Notes: generated by a model not told the origin, from the sequence alone. 64,000 bases of DNA from Tyzzerella sp963558545 (GCF_963558545.1 NZ_CAUWHO010000009.1:1-64000), one strand, 5' to 3'; positions 44,448 through 54,105 are shown, numbered from the stretch's first letter. Made by a program: numbers and translations.

Positions 44448-45965
44448 ATGAATAATAAATTTAATGAAAATATTAATGATATTGTTTTAACAGATAATGA
44501 CTACAAAGGTGTTATATACGAGCCTAGTGATAATGCAAAAAAATATACTAAAAATAATACTAAAACAAATATCAAAATAAAAAATAATAACAATAAAATT
44601 AACCAAACTAAAATAAAAAAAGCTCAAAACTTTAATTTTAATTTATTTATATGGACAACAGTTGCTATTGGCGTAGCCATATTTTTAATTGTAGCTACTA
44701 TAACATATTCTTCTTTATCTAGCTATATTGGTGTTCCAGCTAAAAAAAATACTACTTCAGATAATAACATTAATTTAAACTTAAATAACAACAATGAAGA
44801 CCCGTCAGTCTTAAGTAGCAAAACAAATAAAAATATAGTAGGTATTATAAAAAGTATAAATTATGAAAATGGTATATTTATATTTTCAAGCCTGGATAGT
44901 AATAAATCTTATACTTTAAAGTCCAAACCTTCTTCTATATTTAAAGATAAATTTGGAAATACTCTCTCTATGTCAGAGCTAAATACTGGAGATATTGTAG
45001 ATTTTTCTTTTAATGATGATAATACTTTAGATTATGTTTCTCAAAATAAAGAAAGCTTTTTTTTAGAAAATGTGTCTAACATAAAAATAGACACTACCTT
45101 AAAAAATTTAACTTTAAATGATACTATATTTAACATTTCAGACAATGTTTCTGTATTAAAAAATAACGAACCTTACGATTTATTAGATATATCTAATTTA
45201 GATATACTTAACATTAAAGGATATAACAAAACCATTTATTTTATAGAATTAAAAAAAGGCGCTGGCATATTAAAGCTAGAAAATAAGCCTAACCTAAATA
45301 AAGGTATTATAGAAATTGACCGTAATATTTTTAAATCATTAGATGAAATAAATAGTATTTCATTATCAGAGGGCAAACATAAGGTTGTAATAAGAAGCGA
45401 TGACTCTGTTTCTTTTGTAAAAGAAATTGATATAATATCAGATACGGAAACTATACTAGATTTAAGCCAAATACAAAATAAATCGGCTACTTTATTTATA
45501 AATAGTAATGTTACAGACTATACTTTGTATGTAAATGGTATAATAGAAACATCTAGAGAGCCATTAAAGCTACAATACGGTGCTTATACCATTAAAGCAG
45601 AAAAAGAAGGTTATACTCCTTTTGAAACTCAAATATCTATAAATAAACCTACGGTTAATATTAATATAAACTTAGAAAAAATTGAAAAGGTAGGTAAAAT
45701 TAGCATAAATTCTACTCCAGATAATGCTAGTGTTTTTGTTAATAATTCTTTAATTGGATATACGCCATTAAGTTATAAACTTCCTCAAGGTGTTCATACA
45801 ATAACTATAAAAAAAGAAGGTTATAATGATTTTGTTCTATCTAGCGTAACTATAGGTGATGAGGAAAGCTCATTTAATATTACTATGCACAAATCTGTAA
45901 AAGAAGATACAACAACTACTAGAGAAAACAACACAGAGCCTGTTGTTTCAGAGCCAACTATATAA
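44448..45965 (+). CDS. Membrane-anchored PEGA-domain protein
   Basis: 505 residues. A Lys/Asn-rich cytoplasmic head (1-62) is followed by a membrane span (about 65-88), a long extracellular region, and two PEGA-type domains near the C-terminus (about 345-410 and 415-485: KEGYTPFETQISINKP; GKISINSTPDNASVFVNN; PLSYKLPQGVHTITIKKEGY). A Thr/Glu-rich tail follows. PEGA domains occur on surface proteins and probably bind protein or wall components. The start has GGGAGG 4 bases upstream. The partnership with the A24 peptidase-like gene is positional only; no prepilin leader is visible here. Confidence 0.8.
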   Translation: MNNKFNENINDIVLTDNDYKGVIYEPSDNAKKYTKNNTKTNIKIKNNNNKINQTKIKKAQNFNFNLFIWTTVAIGVAIFLIVATITYSSLSSYIGVPAKKNTTSDNNINLNLNNNNEDPSVLSSKTNKNIVGIIKSINYENGIFIFSSLDSNKSYTLKSKPSSIFKDKFGNTLSMSELNTGDIVDFSFNDDNTLDYVSQNKESFFLENVSNIKIDTTLKNLTLNDTIFNISDNVSVLKNNEPYDLLDISNLDILNIKGYNKTIYFIELKKGAGILKLENKPNLNKGIIEIDRNIFKSLDEINSISLSEGKHKVVIRSDDSVSFVKEIDIISDTETILDLSQIQNKSATLFINSNVTDYTLYVNGIIETSREPLKLQYGAYTIKAEKEGYTPFETQISINKPTVNININLEKIEKVGKISINSTPDNASVFVNNSLIGYTPLSYKLPQGVHTITIKKEGYNDFVLSSVTIGDEESSFNITMHKSVKEDTTTTRENNTEPVVSEPTI

Positions 45966-46005
45966 AAATAGAGCTAAAGATTTTATCTTTAGCTCTATTT
46001 TTATA
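45961..46005. terminator. Perfect 21-bp hairpin over two stop codons
   Basis: Bases 45961-45981 and 45985-46005 are exact reverse complements around AGAGCTAAAGAT, loop TTT. The left arm contains the PEGA gene stop and the right arm the stop of the convergent LacI gene. T-runs follow on both strands. Confidence 0.8.
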
Positions 46006-46999
46006 CTCCCTTTACAGATTGTCTTATAACTATATTTCCTGGTATTATGCTATTGTCTGCTTTTGACAATGGATTTTTTATTTTTTTTATAATGTTACTA
46101 ATGCATTTTTTTGCCATTTTGTCAATATCTATTTGAACAGTAGTTATTGGAGGATTGCATATCCTTGCGTGTATATCATTATCAAACCCTACTATAGATA
46201 TATCATTAGGAACGCTTAACCCTATTTTATTTAAATATTGTACAAAATAATAGGCTGTTTTATCACTGTTACAAACAAATGCTGTTGGTAAATTTGACGG
46301 TAACTTAAATTCATAAAAAGCACCATTAGTGTCCCTATCATCTATTATAAAGTCTTTATTTATCTCTATTCCATTTTCTAGAAGAGCCTTAGAATAGCCT
46401 AAGTATCTATCTAGTATACTTCTGTTAGAATGTATATTACCTACATATCCTATATGTTTATGCCCATTTTCTATAAGATAATTTGTTATAGCATATGCAC
46501 TATATATATTATCTCCAATAACAGAATCTACCAAAAAATGTCTATCATAAAAATCTAAAAATATAACAGGCATATTTTGTTTACAGATAGTTTTTGTATA
46601 ACTTTCTTCCATTTGCCCTAGTATTATTATGCCGTCTATTCTTTTATCTAAAATTATGTTAGTTACAATATTTTCAATTTCTTTTTCTTTATCTATTACC
46701 TCTAAAATTGCATAATAATTATAATTGGATAGATGCTTTACTATGTTATTGTATATAGTAAAATAAAATGAGTTTTCTACGTCCATATATTTTTGAGCAA
46801 CTATTACACCTATATTGTAAGTATAGTCTTCGTTTTTACTATTAGCAATAGATTTGTAGCCCATATCTATTGCTATTTCTTTTATTTTTGCCCTTAGCTC
46901 ATCACTAACCCCTTGTTTATTAGACAAAGCCTTAGAAACTGTTACTATACTAACTCCTAATCTTTCTGCAATATCTTTCATTTTAACACTTTTACTCAC
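46001..46999 (-). CDS. LacI-family transcriptional regulator
   Basis: 332 residues. The helix-turn-helix and hinge (MKDIAERLGVSIVTVSKALS, then ELRAKIKEIAIDMGYKS) are typical, followed by a periplasmic-binding-protein-like sensor (about 65-330, with RIDGIIILGQ, YVGNIHSNRSILDRYLGY and ISIVGFDNDIHARICNPPIT). It should bind DNA as a dimer and respond to a sugar. Its target is unknown: it lies far from the alpha-glucan operon at 55-64 kb, though control in trans is possible. The start is GTG at 46999, with GGAGG 8 bases upstream. Confidence 0.88.
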   Translation of the reverse strand: MSKSVKMKDIAERLGVSIVTVSKALSNKQGVSDELRAKIKEIAIDMGYKSIANSKNEDYTYNIGVIVAQKYMDVENSFYFTIYNNIVKHLSNYNYYAILEVIDKEKEIENIVTNIILDKRIDGIIILGQMEESYTKTICKQNMPVIFLDFYDRHFLVDSVIGDNIYSAYAITNYLIENGHKHIGYVGNIHSNRSILDRYLGYSKALLENGIEINKDFIIDDRDTNGAFYEFKLPSNLPTAFVCNSDKTAYYFVQYLNKIGLSVPNDISIVGFDNDIHARICNPPITTVQIDIDKMAKKCISNIIKKIKNPLSKADNSIIPGNIVIRQSVKGV

Positions 47000-47028
47000 A
47001 AATATCACCTCCCTAACAACTGATTTAA

Positions 47029-47058
47029 ATTATAACAAATTTAGCTAAAAAAAGTCAA
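47029..47058 (-). promoter_or_regulatory. Promoter of the LacI-family gene
   Basis: On the minus strand TTGACT (47053-47058), 18 bases and TATAAT (47029-47034), with TG one base before the -10. It lies about 30 bases before the start codon. Confidence 0.6.
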
Positions 47059-47189
47059 TATATTTATTTAAATTTTATTAATTTTTAAAAATATTTTTTT
47101 ATATTTTAAATTAAATATTGTAGAAATACAATAATATATTTTTAGTTTTATTTACATTTTTATTATGTCTTATTAATATATGTAAAATG

Positions 47190-47218
47190 TTGACTATATT
47201 TTTTATATATGATATATT
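47190..47218 (+). promoter_or_regulatory. Promoter of the oligoendopeptidase gene
   Basis: TTGACT (47190-47195), 17 bases, TATATT (47213-47218), with TG one base before the -10, about 37 bases upstream of the ATG. Confidence 0.65.
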
Positions 47219-47254
47219 TTATAAATATATTTGTAAGAGAAAGGAAGATGTTTT

Positions 47255-49015
47255 ATGGAAGTTAATTGGAACTTAGACAATTTATATACAAGCTATAAAA
47301 GTGAAAAATTTATAAGTGATTTAAACAATTTTGAAACAACTGTTTTAGATTTTCTAAAATGGTGTAACAATAACTTTAATAATGTAGATAGTGTTAAAGA
47401 AAAGTTGGAGCTATATACAGAAAAACTAAATAATTTAAGTGCTTTTGACACTATTATAGGATATGTTCATCTTAGCTTAAAAGTAAACACTACAAATGCC
47501 GACCTTTTAAGCTTAATATCTAAGATAGAAAAAATATTAGTAGATGTTAAACAAATAGAAAATCATCTTACTTTATTTTTAAAAGATGTAAACAACTTAG
47601 ATAGTATAATAAATAGCTCTAACATATTAAAAGAATATGCTTTCGTACTAAAAGAATCTAAAGATAAAGCCGATAAGCTATTAGATAATGAAAAAGAATA
47701 TATTATATCTAAAATGGCTTTAAATGGCTCTAATATGTGGACAAAACAATGGCAACAAATAACATCAACATTAGCTGTATCCTATAATGATACTATTTTA
47801 ACTTTACCAGAGGTAAGAAACTTAGCATACGATAAAGATGCTAATATAAGAAAAAATGCTTACTATGCTGAGCTTAAATCCTATGAAAAAATAGATTTAC
47901 CTGCTGCTTTTTCTATAAATGGTATTAAAGGAGAAGTTATAGAAACTTGCAATTTTAGAGGATATAGCTCTCCATTAGAAATGACTTTAAAAGATTCTAG
48001 GCTAGATAAAGAAGTTTTTGATGCTATGTTTAGTGCAATAAAAGAAAGTTTGCCTAAATTACAAAAATATTTTATTAAAAAAGCACAATTACTAGGTCAT
48101 AAAAATGGGTTACCTTTTTACGATTTATTTGCTCCTATATCTAACAATACAAAACAATATACATATGATGAAGCAAAACAGTTTGTATACGATAATTTTT
48201 CTAAATTTAGTGAAAAATTAGGTTGTTTTGCTAAAAAAGCTTTTGATAACAACTGGATAGATGTATATTCTAGAAAAGGTAAAGTTGGAGGTGCTTTTTG
48301 TTACAGTATACAAAGTATAAAAGAAAGCCGAATATTATTAAACTTTTCCAATTCTTTAGATAGTATACTTACATTAGGACACGAGCTAGGACACGGCTAT
48401 CACAACCTATGTTTAAACAATGAAAAAGACTTAAACACTAGCTATTCTATGCCTATTGCAGAAACTGCCTCTACATTTTGCGAACATATATTAGTTAAAT
48501 CTGCTTTAGAAAATAGTACTGATAACGATGAGAAACTTACTATATTAGAAAATGACTTATCTGGTACTTTACAATGTATAGTAGATATATACAGTAGATT
48601 TTTATTTGAAGATGAAGTATTTAAAAGACGTATAAATGGTTTTGTATCTAAAGATGAGCTTTGTGATATAATGGAAAATGCTCAAAAACAAGCATATGGA
48701 AATGGCCTTGACCATAATTTTTTACATAAATATATGTGGGTTTGTAAACCTCATTACTACTATGGAGATACTAACTACTATAATTTCCCTTATGCTTATG
48801 GTGTATTGTTTTCCAAAGGGTTATTTTCTTTATATTTAAATGATAAAGATAACTTTATTAAAAAATATGATAGTATGCTTAGTATAACTGGTAAATCTAG
48901 TTTATATGATGTTGGTAAATTTATTGGTGTAGATTTAAAAAATAAAGACTTTTGGTTATCTAGCCTAAATTTAATAATTAAAGATATAGAAAAATATTGC
49001 AAAATACAATTATAA
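47255..49015 (+). CDS. pepF: Oligoendopeptidase F (M3 metallopeptidase)
   Basis: 586 residues, typical of PepF. The zinc motif HELGHGYHN is in the expected place (about residue 375), followed by the third ligand region (MPIAETASTFCEHI) and the substrate-binding YGDTNYYNFPYAYG. It is a cytoplasmic enzyme that cleaves oligopeptides taken up or released inside the cell. AAAGGAAG precedes the ATG. It is a single gene with its own promoter and a strong terminator. Confidence 0.94.
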   Translation: MEVNWNLDNLYTSYKSEKFISDLNNFETTVLDFLKWCNNNFNNVDSVKEKLELYTEKLNNLSAFDTIIGYVHLSLKVNTTNADLLSLISKIEKILVDVKQIENHLTLFLKDVNNLDSIINSSNILKEYAFVLKESKDKADKLLDNEKEYIISKMALNGSNMWTKQWQQITSTLAVSYNDTILTLPEVRNLAYDKDANIRKNAYYAELKSYEKIDLPAAFSINGIKGEVIETCNFRGYSSPLEMTLKDSRLDKEVFDAMFSAIKESLPKLQKYFIKKAQLLGHKNGLPFYDLFAPISNNTKQYTYDEAKQFVYDNFSKFSEKLGCFAKKAFDNNWIDVYSRKGKVGGAFCYSIQSIKESRILLNFSNSLDSILTLGHELGHGYHNLCLNNEKDLNTSYSMPIAETASTFCEHILVKSALENSTDNDEKLTILENDLSGTLQCIVDIYSRFLFEDEVFKRRINGFVSKDELCDIMENAQKQAYGNGLDHNFLHKYMWVCKPHYYYGDTNYYNFPYAYGVLFSKGLFSLYLNDKDNFIKKYDSMLSITGKSSLYDVGKFIGVDLKNKDFWLSSLNLIIKDIEKYCKIQL

Positions 49016-49024
49016 TAATTTAAT

Positions 49025-49060
49025 AGTTAAAAAAGCCCCATATATGGGGCTTTTTTAACT
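49025..49060. terminator. 36-base perfect palindrome, terminator
   Basis: AGTTAAAAAAGCCCCATA (49025-49042) is followed directly by its exact complement (49043-49060), giving a GC-capped stem and T-runs on both sides. It ends pepF and, on the other strand, the dus gene. Confidence 0.85.
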
Positions 49061-49091
49061 TATTACAATTAAGGTTACGATTATATAATTA

Positions 49092-50051
49092 CTATTGTTT
49101 CATACTAAGTAGAAGTTCTTCCATTTTTTCAGGCTTTTCTACACCATTTATTATAACTCGCATCTCTGAGCTTTTTGGCATACCTTTTATATACCAACCT
49201 AAATGCTTTCTCATTTCTCTTATAGCAATGTATTCGCCTTTACATTGTATGAGCATATGCAAATGTTTAATAGCTACATCTATTTTTTCATTTATTGAAG
49301 GATTTGATATTATTTCACCTGTTTTTAAATAATGTACAACTCTTTTAAATATCCAAGGGTTACCTTGTGCCTCTCTACCTATCATTATAGCATCGCAACC
49401 TGTATACTCTAATATCTCTTTAGCTTTTTCTGGACTAGTTATATCACCATTACCTATTATAGGTATGCTAACATTTTCTTTAACTTTTTTTATTATATCC
49501 CAATCGGCATTACCAGAATAAAACTGTTCTCTTGTTCTACCGTGTATAGCAAGGCCAGCTCCACCATTTTCTTCTACTATTTTTGCTATCTCTACGGCAT
49601 TTACACAGTCATCGTCATATCCTTTTCTTATTTTAATAGTCAAAGGTTTGCTTGTACTAGAGGAAACAGCCTTTACTATTTTACCTATAAGCTTAGGATT
49701 TTTCATAAGAGCAGAGCCATCACCATTTTTTACTATTTTAGGTGCAGGACAACCCATATTAATGTCAAAAAATCCTATATCTTCATTACTATCAAGTTTT
49801 TTAGCCATATCTGACAAAACATCAGGGTCAGACCCAAATAGCTGAACAGCTACCTTGCCTTCACTTTTATCTATTTCTAATAATTTTTTAGTATTATCAT
49901 TGTCATACATAATGCCTTTTGCACTAACCATTTCAGAATATGTAAGGCCACAGCCTTGCTCTTTACATAATGTTCTAAAAACAACATCTGTAACACCTGC
50001 CATTGGTGCTAAAAAAACATTATTTTGTGGCTCAAAATTTCCTATCTTCAT
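49092..50051 (-). CDS. dusB: DusB-type tRNA dihydrouridine synthase
   Basis: 319 residues. FMN-binding barrel motifs are present: LAPMAGVTDVVFRTLCKE, the catalytic cysteine in DINMGCPAPKIVKNGDGSAL, KIRKGYDDD, AIHGRTREQFYSG and IMIGREAQGNPWIF, with a C-terminal helical tRNA-binding domain (about 240-319). It reduces specific uridines of tRNA with NADPH. A single gene; GGAG precedes the ATG. The 264-base stretch before the next plus-strand gene (50052-50315) shows only a weak plus-strand promoter candidate around 50191. Confidence 0.93.
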   Translation of the reverse strand: MKIGNFEPQNNVFLAPMAGVTDVVFRTLCKEQGCGLTYSEMVSAKGIMYDNDNTKKLLEIDKSEGKVAVQLFGSDPDVLSDMAKKLDSNEDIGFFDINMGCPAPKIVKNGDGSALMKNPKLIGKIVKAVSSSTSKPLTIKIRKGYDDDCVNAVEIAKIVEENGGAGLAIHGRTREQFYSGNADWDIIKKVKENVSIPIIGNGDITSPEKAKEILEYTGCDAIMIGREAQGNPWIFKRVVHYLKTGEIISNPSINEKIDVAIKHLHMLIQCKGEYIAIREMRKHLGWYIKGMPKSSEMRVIINGVEKPEKMEELLLSMKQ

Positions 50052-50315
50052 TTTATTAACTCCATTCTATTTTATCAACATATAAAAATAATATTTTTTT
50101 AATACAATATTATTTTAAACTAAAAAAGTATATTTTACAATAAATTTAATTAAAATAGCCTTATTTTATTGTATATTAATACCTTAACTGTATAATAAAA
50201 TAAATAAGATATAGGCTTTATCCTTTATTTTTAGTTGTACTACTAAATGTATTAATACTTATAGTGTATTGCTTTTTATAATTTTATAGTTTATAATTTA
50301 TTTGAGGTGATTGAT

Positions 50316-50504
50316 TTGTATATAAAATATAAAAAACAAAAAGAATTGTTATTGAAAGATATTGACGCTCTTTCTATATTAACTAGAAAATTATGCTTAT
50401 ACTGTAAATTTGTTTCAAAATCAAAATGTTTAGATACTCATTATATAAAAGCTCTTACTACTGATATAAAAATTTATATTGATAATATAGAAAATCATTT
50501 ATAA
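50316..50504 (+). CDS. Small protein of unknown function
   Basis: 62 residues from a TTG at 50316, with GAGGTGA 5 bases upstream (a GTG at 50307 lies inside that site). The sequence is mostly helical, Lys-rich, and has three cysteines (LCLYCKF, KSKCLD). No signal peptide or membrane span is visible. It ends three bases from the stop of the convergent subtilase gene. I recognise no family. Confidence 0.55.
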   Translation: MYIKYKKQKELLLKDIDALSILTRKLCLYCKFVSKSKCLDTHYIKALTTDIKIYIDNIENHL

Positions 50505-50507
50505 TAT

Positions 50508-53500
50508 TTACATATTTTCAAATGTTTTTAATATATTTAATTTTCCAAATCCCCATAAATTATTGGGATATAGTTCATTACCATTTTTCTCTGCTCCTGA
50601 TATAAAATACCCTGTTATAGATAATGTATTTATTGCTGGGCTATTTCCTTTAACTACTCCCCATTCTAGCATAAGAGCAGAACACCCTGTAGATATAGCT
50701 GTTGCTCCACTAGTACCTGTTATTCTATCTAAATCTCCTTTTTCATTAATACAACTAACATTTACTGCTGGAGCACTTATAGTAGGCTTTAAAATACTCT
50801 GCCTTGCAGGTCCTCTACCAGACTGTACAAAAAAGCTATTATCAAAATGGTTATACCCACCTACTGAAATAATAAAATAAGCAGTACCAGGCAATGTTAC
50901 TGTATAAAATGGGTCGGGTGTTAAAAATATTGTATCTTCTTTTATAAAATTTTGTATAGGTAGCCAACTGTGTATCTTCCCTACTAAAATTCTTTCCCCA
51001 TATACTTTTATACTCCAAATACCAGGGCTTGGTTTTGTAAATCTTATTAAAGTTATTTGTCCACTACTTTCAAAAGTTTTATTGTAATACTGTACCCTTA
51101 TCTTTGTATTACTAAGAGGAAATAATATTTCTTCATCATAGTTATCTCTTGGTGGAATTCTACCTGTGCTTTCTCCCGTAGGAGATATTATATTTACACT
51201 TATCCTATCTGACGGGTACGTTACAATATTTAATATTATTCCTTCTTCTCCCTCTGCCACCTTAAATTCTAATGTTTTTTCATCTCCTGTACCTTTTAAT
51301 TCTATTAATGAATGATGTGCTGCATTACCTTCATTTCCATTACATACGCTAACACAAATTCTATTTTTTATAGCTATATTAGATATATATTGTTCTAATA
51401 ATGTTAATCCATTATGAAATGACATATTGCTCCCCATACCAATACATATTGCTAATGGTTTGTTTAATTCTAATGATTTTTCATATAAATATTCTATACC
51501 AAGCATCAAATCTGAACTGCTATAAGAAGGTACATTATCTGGTATAAATTCATATTCTTTTAATGATTTATTGGCTTGCTTTAACTTAACTACTACTATT
51601 TCTGCATCTGGTGCAACCCCTATAAAGTTTTCTTTAGTATTTTCCCTACCAGCACATATGCTAGCTAGTTTAGTACCGTGTCCTATTTCATCTTTAGATG
51701 GTACTATATCAAAAGGCGCTTCACTAGATATAGCTAAATCTATATCCTTTCTTGTATATTCTGCACCAAAGCAAAAATTTTTGGGAGGCTTACCTTTTAT
51801 AGTTTGGTCCCATATACTAACTATTTTTGTAGTATTGTCTTCATATATAAATTCATCTAAAGTATAATTTATGCCAGTATCTACAATACCTATTAAAACA
51901 CCACTTCCTTTTAAATTTAAAAATGGTTGATTTTGTATAGATAAAACACCTGTTTTTTCTAAAGCAGATTTATCCATTAACCCTAAATTAAAAGGCTGTC
52001 TTAAAGCCATTTTAGATATTTCTTCTTGTGGTATAAGGTTAAAACTATCTTTTTTAATGTACAAAATAACAAAATCGCCAGTCAAAACTTTACATACCCT
52101 AATAAATGGATATTTTTCTATTATAGTTTTTACTTCATTATTATATTGAGTAACTCTAACAATATAATCTTCAGAATATACTATATCATTTAGGTTATCA
52201 TTTTGTTCTATACTCATTGTTTTTAAAAAATCATTTTGCTTGTATAATTCTAGTATATTTAATGTATTTAATGTACATAAACTTCCATATCCCCATTCTT
52301 TATTAGGATATTTTAAGCTATCTTTCCTTTTTGCTCCTACTCTTAAAAAAGCTTTTAACCTTTGTCCATACAAAAATAAATCATTTCTATTTACTATTCC
52401 CCATTGCATTAACAATGAACAAGCACCTGTTACAAATGGTGCTGCCATACTTGTTCCTGAAAAAGTATCATACCCTAAAAAGTTAGATGTGGTAGTTATA
52501 TTTTCACTTGGTGCTACCAAATCTGGCTTTACTCTTTTATCCCTAGTATATCCCCTACCAGAAAAATCTGATATAGAATTTAACAAATCGTTGTACCCTC
52601 CAACTGTTATAACATTATTAGCCGTAGAAGGTATAGTTAGTGTAGTATCTACACTTGGTTTTAAAAACTTTGTATTTTTAGATGATATTTCTGTTATAGG
52701 TAACCATATATTAAAAGTACCTTCTACTATATTTATACCAGAAATAACTATTTTCCATATACCATTTGGCAAGTTTCCTTCTGTAGATATAATTTCAAAA
52801 AATAATCCTTGCTCTATACTATATGGGGCAGGCTCACCTAAATTAAAGTATAAATTTGCATAGCCTAAATTAAATATATTACTTGATATTGTATTATTAA
52901 TAAATCCTGTTTCTACACCGTTAGGTGCTATTATATTTACATTAAATTCATCTACAAAGTTTTTAAATAAAACTATATATAATGAAGATAAATTAGTATC
53001 TAATGATATTTCTACTTCAATAGTTTCTCCTGTTTTTATAACATTTGTGTAGTGATGTGATGTTGAGCCTTCGTTACCTGTTGCCACTACTATAGATGTT
53101 TTCCATATATTAGACATATCATTTATATATGTTTCAAATAAAGATGTCCCTGTATGAGAGCCATCATTTGTACCAAAAGATATATTTATAGCCACAGGTT
53201 TATTTAGCTCTATGGCACTATCTAAAACAAACTTTATAGCACGCATTATTTCTGTATTTCTTGCAAAGGACTCTCGTCCTCTTTCTCCTAACTTTACAAC
53301 TATTATATCGCTTTTAGGTGCTATTCCTCTATATTTTTGGTTAGATGATACACCATTACCACAGGCTATGCCTGCAACTGCTGTTCCGTGCCCTATAGTA
53401 TCATTTGTTTTTACAATAGAAAAAGGCTCTTTAGATAATAATGCCTTGTTTATTTCTTCTCTAGTATATAAAGTTCCAGAAGAAAAACCCTTTGGTGGAT

Positions 53501-53981
53501 TTCCATCTTGTAAAGTTTGGTCCCATATGTATTCTATCCTAGTAGTGCCATCTTCATTTCTAAAGTCTTTATGTGTATAGTTTATACCAGAATCTATAAT
53601 AGCTACTAATGTTCCCTCTCCTGTTAAACTATCTGTAGATATTGGAACTTGCTCACTACAAGTACTATTTTTAGCATTATCTAAAACAATAGATAAACTT
53701 CTTGGTTTTTCTATATATTCTATCTCTCTATATAAAGTTAAAAGAAATATCTGTTCTTTTTTTAATGTAATTATTGCATAATTTGATGATAATATTTCTA
53801 TATCTACATTCATTTCATCTTCTATAATTTTTAAATTATTATTATATTTTACTATAACTTCCCATATATTATTTTGTATATTATACCCTGCTTTTATATT
53901 ACTTTTTTCTAATATATTATCAGGTATGCTAAGTGCTGTTTTTAATTGACTATCTAATTTAAAATCATTAAATTTAGGCAT
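50508..53981 (-). CDS. Tandem subtilisin-like protease, CspBA-like
   Basis: 1157 residues with two complete S8 protease units in tandem and no signal peptide. Unit 1: an N-terminal prodomain-like part (1-115), then Asp130 (VAIIDSGINY), His198 (IGHGTAVAG) and Ser511 (FSGTSMAAPF). Unit 2: Asp701 (IGIVDTGINY), His768 (IGHGTKLAS) and Ser1091 (ITGTSGATA). The oxyanion Asn context is kept in both (ATGNEGS, CNGNEGN). Each unit has the large insert typical of Csp proteases. The order recalls CspBA, the germination protease of Clostridioides, but there the second unit is catalytically dead; here both triads look intact. It probably activates a cortex hydrolase during spore germination, though a general S8 role is possible. 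AAGGTGG precedes the ATG. Confidence 0.88.
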   Translation of the reverse strand: MPKFNDFKLDSQLKTALSIPDNILEKSNIKAGYNIQNNIWEVIVKYNNNLKIIEDEMNVDIEILSSNYAIITLKKEQIFLLTLYREIEYIEKPRSLSIVLDNAKNSTCSEQVPISTDSLTGEGTLVAIIDSGINYTHKDFRNEDGTTRIEYIWDQTLQDGNPPKGFSSGTLYTREEINKALLSKEPFSIVKTNDTIGHGTAVAGIACGNGVSSNQKYRGIAPKSDIIVVKLGERGRESFARNTEIMRAIKFVLDSAIELNKPVAINISFGTNDGSHTGTSLFETYINDMSNIWKTSIVVATGNEGSTSHHYTNVIKTGETIEVEISLDTNLSSLYIVLFKNFVDEFNVNIIAPNGVETGFINNTISSNIFNLGYANLYFNLGEPAPYSIEQGLFFEIISTEGNLPNGIWKIVISGINIVEGTFNIWLPITEISSKNTKFLKPSVDTTLTIPSTANNVITVGGYNDLLNSISDFSGRGYTRDKRVKPDLVAPSENITTTSNFLGYDTFSGTSMAAPFVTGACSLLMQWGIVNRNDLFLYGQRLKAFLRVGAKRKDSLKYPNKEWGYGSLCTLNTLNILELYKQNDFLKTMSIEQNDNLNDIVYSEDYIVRVTQYNNEVKTIIEKYPFIRVCKVLTGDFVILYIKKDSFNLIPQEEISKMALRQPFNLGLMDKSALEKTGVLSIQNQPFLNLKGSGVLIGIVDTGINYTLDEFIYEDNTTKIVSIWDQTIKGKPPKNFCFGAEYTRKDIDLAISSEAPFDIVPSKDEIGHGTKLASICAGRENTKENFIGVAPDAEIVVVKLKQANKSLKEYEFIPDNVPSYSSSDLMLGIEYLYEKSLELNKPLAICIGMGSNMSFHNGLTLLEQYISNIAIKNRICVSVCNGNEGNAAHHSLIELKGTGDEKTLEFKVAEGEEGIILNIVTYPSDRISVNIISPTGESTGRIPPRDNYDEEILFPLSNTKIRVQYYNKTFESSGQITLIRFTKPSPGIWSIKVYGERILVGKIHSWLPIQNFIKEDTIFLTPDPFYTVTLPGTAYFIISVGGYNHFDNSFFVQSGRGPARQSILKPTISAPAVNVSCINEKGDLDRITGTSGATAISTGCSALMLEWGVVKGNSPAINTLSITGYFISGAEKNGNELYPNNLWGFGKLNILKTFENM

Positions 53982-54010
53982 ATTTTACCACCTTAAAAAA
54001 TTATAATTCA

Positions 54011-54037
54011 ATATATGCCAAAATTATAAATTTATAC
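54011..54037 (-). promoter_or_regulatory. Possible sporulation-sigma promoter of the subtilase gene
   Basis: On the minus strand GTATAA (54032-54037), 14 bases, CATATAT (54011-54017) resembles sigma-E/sigma-G style elements more than sigma-A, about 30 bases before the start codon. The match is loose in such AT-rich DNA. Confidence 0.25.
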
Positions 54038-54105
54038 TAAATTGGGTTGAACTTTAGCAAAAATTAAATTATAATTTTAATATTAAAATACTTTTAGGGG
54101 GTTTT

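Noticed and set aside
52240..52863. 207-codon plus-strand open frame opposite the subtilase
   Set aside because: It lies entirely opposite conserved protease motifs, has no ribosome site and resembles no protein I know.
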